Assembly (NCBI GenBank): GCA_000349905.1
Contig: KB722762.1
Location: 196,225 to 260,224, forward strand
Source: Volvariella volvacea V23
Lineage: Eukaryota > Basidiomycota > Agaricomycetes > Agaricales > Pluteaceae
Reading direction: 5' to 3'
DNA: 64,000 nt
Shown here: positions 58,797 to 64,000 of the stretch, one piece after another
How positions within the stretch are numbered: the first letter of the stretch is position 1
Layout of the letters: each line of letters begins with the position of its first letter
Position numbers and translations under genes: made by a program
Notes under the pieces: generated by a model
Databases searched by the model: none
Seen by the model: the letters and a program-made list of their open reading frames with translations, nothing else
Told to the model about the DNA's origin: nothing

Positions 58797-61647
58797 ATGG
58801 GTTCTCGGTCGAGTAATGACTTTACCTCCAATCCGAAACGACATCACCGTCCCGAACCGCTCAATCCAAACGGGAGCAGCGCGAGCAGTGGTACTGCGTC
58901 GCCTGCGAATGGGGCTGCTCAGCCTCAGACTAGGCTACAAGCCGTGCAGGACGCCATAATGGCGCCTTTCAACCACAAAAAGCGGGAATCGACGAGGATA
59001 CTGTCTGACCGTGAGTTTCGTCTCTGGGCTATTTCTCCTTCTCCAGTGAGGCTGCAGGGTATATTGACGACGGGTTGTTGTCTGTTCTAGTTGCACCTGT
59101 AATAATGACACCCCGAATGATCAACTCGACCGTCTCCTCTCGTCCCCGTGGATCACTCAATCCCTCCTCTTCGTCTTCTTCGTCCTCCTCGTCCTCGTCC
59201 TCATCTCTCGTCCCGAGCAAACTGGACTTTGCCACCCTCGGCAGGGCACCTCAGCGTCTCGGCCTCGTGGGCATCCACTCGCAACGCATCACATCGCGCG
59301 AACTCCAGATTGTCGAGGCGACAGATGAGCTGCTGGAGGCTGATGTGCCTGAGCCAGATGGGGTAGCTTCGAATGTCAGCTTGTTGAAGGGGTTTAATGC
59401 TACGATACCGAGTGCCGATGCTGGGAGGACTCGGAGGAGACAGATGCGGAATGTCGAGACGCCTCGATTGGGGCTGAAGAAGTTGGGGATGAACGCGAGG
59501 GGCTTGTTGACTGATGGTAGAGATGAGGATGGACAGAGTGTGGCTAGTGAGGAGGACGTCGTAATGGTGAACTCGAAAGGAGGGGGGAAGGGGAAGAAGG
59601 GGAAGAGAGGGAGGGAGAGTTTGAGTGCGTCCAAGACGTTGGGGAAGGATGAGTTGAGTAGACAGAGGAAGGAGATTATGAAGGATAAGGAGAACTTGCA
59701 TGTCCGAACGGTAGGTTTGTCTGTGGTTTTGGGCACTTTCGTGTTGTGCTGACTGCGAGGTTTGCAGAGGCTCGTGCTGAGTGAGATTGAAGAAATAAAT
59801 CACAAGATACAGGCGTTGGATGTCATTAAGCAGAAACTGGAACAAGACTTGTTGAAACTGCAGGAGGATGAGCTGGAATTAGATGACGAGCGTACGCGTC
59901 CCCTTTCTGTCTCCATTCCTAACGCTCATGACGGCCATTCCAGTGGAAGGTGTGAAAGAAAGATTAGAATACGAACAAACCTCCTCGAGTCGACAAGCGG
60001 CTGCTGCACAATCAATCCACATTACTCAAAGCTCACGTAGACGAAAAGGTAGCTTCGCGTGTTGACTCGGCGTTAATTGTCATCTAATCATCATTCTTCA
60101 AGGTCCCGCTTTCTTGCCATCAGAACATGACGAACTTCCCCCCGGTGTAGCATTCATGGTGAGCAGATCCACTTCAACCTTCTATGTCCTCATTGCTTAC
60201 CTACTTTACCCAACCAGTCGCTGGAAAGTCACACAACGCCGATTACTGCGCTCGATTTCTCAGAACCCTACGGAGCACTCGTCAGCGCCTCGACCGAAGA
60301 CTCCCAACCCCGCGTATGGGACCTCCTCTCCGGCTGCGAGATTGGAAGGCTACGAGGCCACCGGGGGACCGTTAAATGCATCCAAGTCGAGGATATGGTC
60401 TGTCTGACTGGTGGTGAAGACGGCAATGTCAGAATCTGGGACTTGCGTAAGGTCGACGAAGATGGAGACGAAGAGGGCGGGTTGAGTGAGGCAAGTGCGT
60501 GGGGGGAGGATGATGGAGAGGTGGTCAATCTGAGTGATGTTGCGGAGGAGGATGAGGGTGAGGGTGCTAGTAGTGTTGCGACTGGTAGCAGTGGTGGTGG
60601 CATCCCGAGTAGGAGGAGGAGAAGGAGGAAGGGTGGGATCAGGAATGGGATGGATCACGGAGAGGGTGGTGAGAAGAATGCGGCGTGTTTGAGGCTCCTT
60701 GAAGGACATACGCAGGCTGTCACTGCGCTGTACTTTGAGGATGAGTGTCTGGTATGTGCGTGTGCGTGTGTTTTGCCCTTGTTGCTCATGTCTTCGTTGT
60801 AGGTCACCGGTGCGGCAGACAAAACGCTCCGACAATGGGACCTAACCACCGGTCAATGCGTCATGACGATGGACATTCTCTGGGCAATGTCGCATCCTCC
60901 TCCGTCTTTCATGCCCGGGACAGCGTCCAGCGGAAATCCATACGATTTTGGGTCTTCGTCGATGTCCTCTGCTGCTGCCATGGGTGCGTTTGCAGTGCCT
61001 ACACCACCGTATGCAGATGGCAGCTGGGAGATGTATCAGGATTTCGTTGGAGGGTTGCAGTTTTGGGGGTATGGCTTGGTCAGTGGGAGTGGAGACGGTG
61101 CTATCAGGATGTGGGATAGTGAGCGATTTTTCTGTCTTTTCACTCAGTAGTTGTGCTGATGCGTTTGTGCAGTGCGGACGGGTCAGGCTCATCGTACACT
61201 ACTAGGTCATACAGGACCTGTGACTTGTCTCCAGTTTGATGAACTTAATATCGTTAGTGGAAGTCTGGACAAGACGCTCCGGGTGCGTTTTGTTCAGGTA
61301 TTATACGCGGGCGTGTACTGATTTCGCTTTGGGTTTGTCAAGATATGGGATGTCCGGATGGGAAGCACACTTGAAACTCTGAAATACGACCACGCGGTCA
61401 CCGCTCTTCAATTCGACTCGAGGAAGATTGTAGCTGCCGCTGGGGAGAACGGCGTCAAAGTGAGTTTTGGATTTTTTTCTAGGCTTGAGTGCTAAATACC
61501 ATTCTCCAGATATATAACCGTACAAGTACGCAACACTCTACATTACTCACGAATGGACATACAAAGCCCGTGGAACGGTTGAGGTACATGGATAGGTACA
61601 TGGTCTCTGGAGGAAGGGACTCGATCGTCAAGATCTGGTCTCTATAG
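58797..61647 (+). CDS. MDV1: Mdv1/Caf4-type WD40 adaptor of mitochondrial division
   Basis: Mdv1 links Fis1 on the outer mitochondrial membrane to the dynamin Dnm1. The ATG at 58797 opens a basic, disordered exon with [18 protein letters not shown] second exon starts at 59092 ([13 protein letters not shown]) and has a poly-Ser tract, helical regions and [18 protein letters not shown]. The central coiled coil is [20 protein letters not shown] then [20 protein letters not shown]. The C-terminal WD40 propeller has repeats ending [33 protein letters not shown] and KIWSL. The stretch SGSLDKTLR with [15 protein letters not shown] is typical of Mdv1. An acidic and basic insertion of about 75 residues interrupts the propeller after RIWDLRK. 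Domain order matches fungal Mdv1 fully. Confidence 0.9.
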
Positions 61648-62270
61648 CAGCCGGCAAGTTCGACTTGAAGGAAGTTTATTTGACTTCGCCCGCCCTCAAA
61701 TAATCATTTCCGTTTGAGACGTATACCTTCTTTTTCGTGTTGCTTTCATTCGCGCTTTAAAGAACGGCTTTCTCTCCCTTCTCTTTATTATTCGTTCCGA
61801 GTTCCATCATCTTTGGACTCTTTTTTGACTTTCCAGCAAAGCCCTTCGATATCCGACGCGCAACGCAAAAGCCCCCCACAATGCATAGATCCTGCCCACT
61901 CCCACCCGATATCTAATCATACCTCTCATACACACGTACTGTCCATGCTATGCATAATCAAACGAAAAAGTAGCACCGTAGAACACGTAGACACAAGCAA
62001 TCCAGTAAAGCCTTTGCTCTCGTGGACGCGGGATTTCTCGGTCACATGACAATCATGTCCAATAACGTTAAGCGCGTTTTTGGCGAAGCGGGGCAACCGT
62101 TTGCAAGGCGGAGATGTCAACTCTTCCCTGCCTGCGCCCTTTCATTTTGATCCCCAATCCCTCCTGTTGCGCCTTGTCTTCTTGTTCTTCTCCCCTCGAC
62201 ACGTCAACGCGTCTAATATCGTTGTTCATTTAATCCATTTGATATCCCAAGTCTTGTGATTTCATCAAGG
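61648..62270. other. Intergenic, 3' UTR of MDV1 and promoter of the SprT-like gene
   Basis: 623 bp of mostly pyrimidine-rich sequence on the + strand. No gene, RNA or repeat is seen. Confidence 0.5.
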
Positions 62271-64000
62271 ATGCCAGTGACGCCTCCGCCGAATTCTCGC
62301 TTGCCAGGGTTGAGGTTCGGGGGTATTTCGGGCAAGGGAGACGGTGTGCGTGGGCGCAATCTGGGTAGCCCAGATGCGGAGCGTGCTTTTGCAAGCGCAG
62401 AGAGGAGGGGCACAGGTCTGGTGAATGTCAAGGCTAATCTGAATGCCAGGCGCGCACCGGTCAAGGCTCATCAGAGCTGGGAGACGGAGGTTATACCTGA
62501 CAGTGAGGAGGAACGCGTACAGTGAGTGTGGCATGCCTGTGTCAATTGTGGACTTGTGGGCGCTAGCTGACGCCCATTTTGGTTGTGTTGCTTTGATAGG
62601 GTGGGACTGGCTGCGCAGGGACCAACTTCGACTGCGAGCGAAGCACTTTGGTCGGACGACGATCTGTTGTAAGTCGTGCTGTACCTGTTTCGTGCATTAC
62701 AGTGTTAGTTATACCTGCGCCTTGCTAGTGGAAGCAGGGAACTGCAAGCAGCTGCAAAGGCGACTGCCCAGATACCCGTACTGGATGATCCCTTTGTAGA
62801 TATGCCAGGAGCTTGGCCAGTCGCACCAACACCAGCGAAGAAAAAGTTAATGCCACCAATGTAAGCCCAGCTAATCCTTGGTTCTGACGGGCAGCTAACA
62901 TGTATCCCAGTAACGACTGGACCCCACGGTCTTCACCTCAGATAACCAAGACACGGAAGTTCAGTGGACATCGTAGGCTTCATTCCCCCGAGACGAGCTC
63001 AGACTCAGAGTGTGAGGTGGCTCTGATTGCAAGGGAAATCGTTGAACTGGATAGCGATGGTTCACCGGTCCAGGCCGTGCCAAGGGCTAGGCCCACGCCC
63101 TCTGTGAAGTCAACAAGAAGAGGACGGCCTCCTTGTTGTTCAAAGATCTCTTCGCCAGGCCTGAAGATATCGGAAAAGCCTATACCATTATTCGAGGACG
63201 ATGATGACGATGACGACGACGAGGAAAACCATCAGCCAAAGTCTCCGTTACCGGAGCCTGAAGATGACGATTTCAGTGATGATAGTGCCATATTGATTCT
63301 GTAAGCTTTGATCACATCTTACTTTGCTTCTGGTCAAATTGTTCGCAGGGATGAACCTAGGATCGCCCGCCCACCACTGCGAATTCCAATCTCCAATGCC
63401 CCACCAACCACAACTCCTCCCCAACGACGACCCAAAGCCACAGGAGCTAGCTTAAAAGTCAAGGGGGATAATACCTCTCCAGTACTCCAAACCCCAGTGG
63501 ACGTCGATTTCCCCTCCGTCATAGGCAAGTCGAATAGTTTACCCACCCCCGTCACACCCACCACCAAAAAAGCTTCACCGACAAAGCAGCAACCCCCGCG
63601 CACGGGGAAGAAAGCTCAGGCGGCTGCTGAAAGAGCTAGAAGAGAAGCATATGCTCAGCAGTTGTTTGACGAGCTGAATAAGACCGTATTTGGGAATGAG
63701 CTGCCGAGCGATACAAAGTTGATGTGGAATAAGAGGTTGTTGACTACAGCTGGGAGGGCCAAGTGGAATAGGTTTGTGTCTGGGTGGGGTGTTGGTTGAG
63801 GTATGCTAATAATGAAGCGTTTTCTTTCAGGTCGAAGGAGGGTGTGGAGACGAGTTCGATTGAACTTGCGGAGAAGATTTTGGATTGTGATGGTAAGGCG
63901 GACTTCTCATTATGAGATATAGGGTAGAGTATTAATTCCTTCGACGACAGAACGTATCAGGAATACTCTTTCACATGAGATGTGTCATTTGGCGACTTGG
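62271..64000 (+). CDS. SprT-like/GCNA-type protease, 5' part (cut by window end)
   Basis: SprT-family metalloproteases (Spartan, GCNA/ACRC) degrade DNA-protein crosslinks in the nucleus. The ATG at 62271 opens a disordered N-terminus (MPVTPPPNSRLPGLRFGG) spread over several short exons, with acidic clusters (IPDSEEERV, DDDDDDDDEEN, EPEDDDFSDDS). A basic helix (KKAQAAAERARREAYAQQLF) leads into the SprT domain: FDELNKTVFGNELPSDTKLM, then WNKRLLTTAGRAKWNR. After further introns come SSIELAEKILDCDERIRNT and the zinc motif HEMCHLA (HExxH), at 63976-63996. The window ends two codons later. The acidic disordered half followed by SprT is the GCNA layout more than that of Spartan or Wss1. The zinc ribbon expected downstream is not visible here. 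Confidence 0.86.

Overview
The window is a stretch of a filamentous basidiomycete nuclear genome, almost certainly Agaricomycetes. Genes on both strands are cut by many 45-70 bp GT-AG introns, housekeeping proteins are fungal in type, the cytoplasmic dynein heavy chain is of the split kind known from Agaricomycetes, and basidiomycete-type secreted and HNH-domain proteins are present. There is one assembly gap of 100 N (42618-42717), and genes run off both window ends.

Layout: 1-2655 holds the 3' part of a UVRAG/Vps38-like autophagy/endosome gene (+). 2656-9371 is a 6.7 kb gene-poor stretch. 9372-12936 is a PUF RNA-binding protein (+). 14563-14657 is an intron-containing tRNA-Lys(CTT) (-). 15909-20521 is a very large Ser-rich disordered protein (-), followed by an orphan coding exon and a 41-bp tandem duplication (20891-21304). 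22281-28341 carries mL43 (-), a large low-complexity protein (+) and homoserine kinase (+). 28341-39763 is the motor half of dynein heavy chain (-). 39999-42579 is a compact block of SmE (+), PEX10 (-) and MGR2/ROMO1 (+), ending at the gap.

43.6-55.7 kb is an accessory region. It holds three paralogous secreted proteins (A on -, B and C on +) built on one core encoded by exactly 617 coding nt in each copy. Different low-complexity arms are attached to the cores, and C also has a CBM19-like module. Between them lie a frameshifted HNH endonuclease gene and a HAD phosphatase gene. 55.9-64 kb returns to housekeeping genes: p23/Sba1 (-), a small membrane-anchored protein (+), the WD40 mitochondrial fission adaptor Mdv1 (+) and the 5' part of a SprT/GCNA-like protease (+).

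Most core genes belong to general cell machinery: microtubule transport, mRNA splicing and decay control, mitochondrial ribosome, import and division, peroxisome import, Hsp90 and threonine synthesis. They form several tight divergent pairs (mL43 with the large protein, dhc2 with SmE, PEX10 with MGR2). The best candidate for undescribed biology is the secreted A/B/C family. The clearest structural surprises are the tail-less dynein gene and a 4-nt microexon in MGR2.
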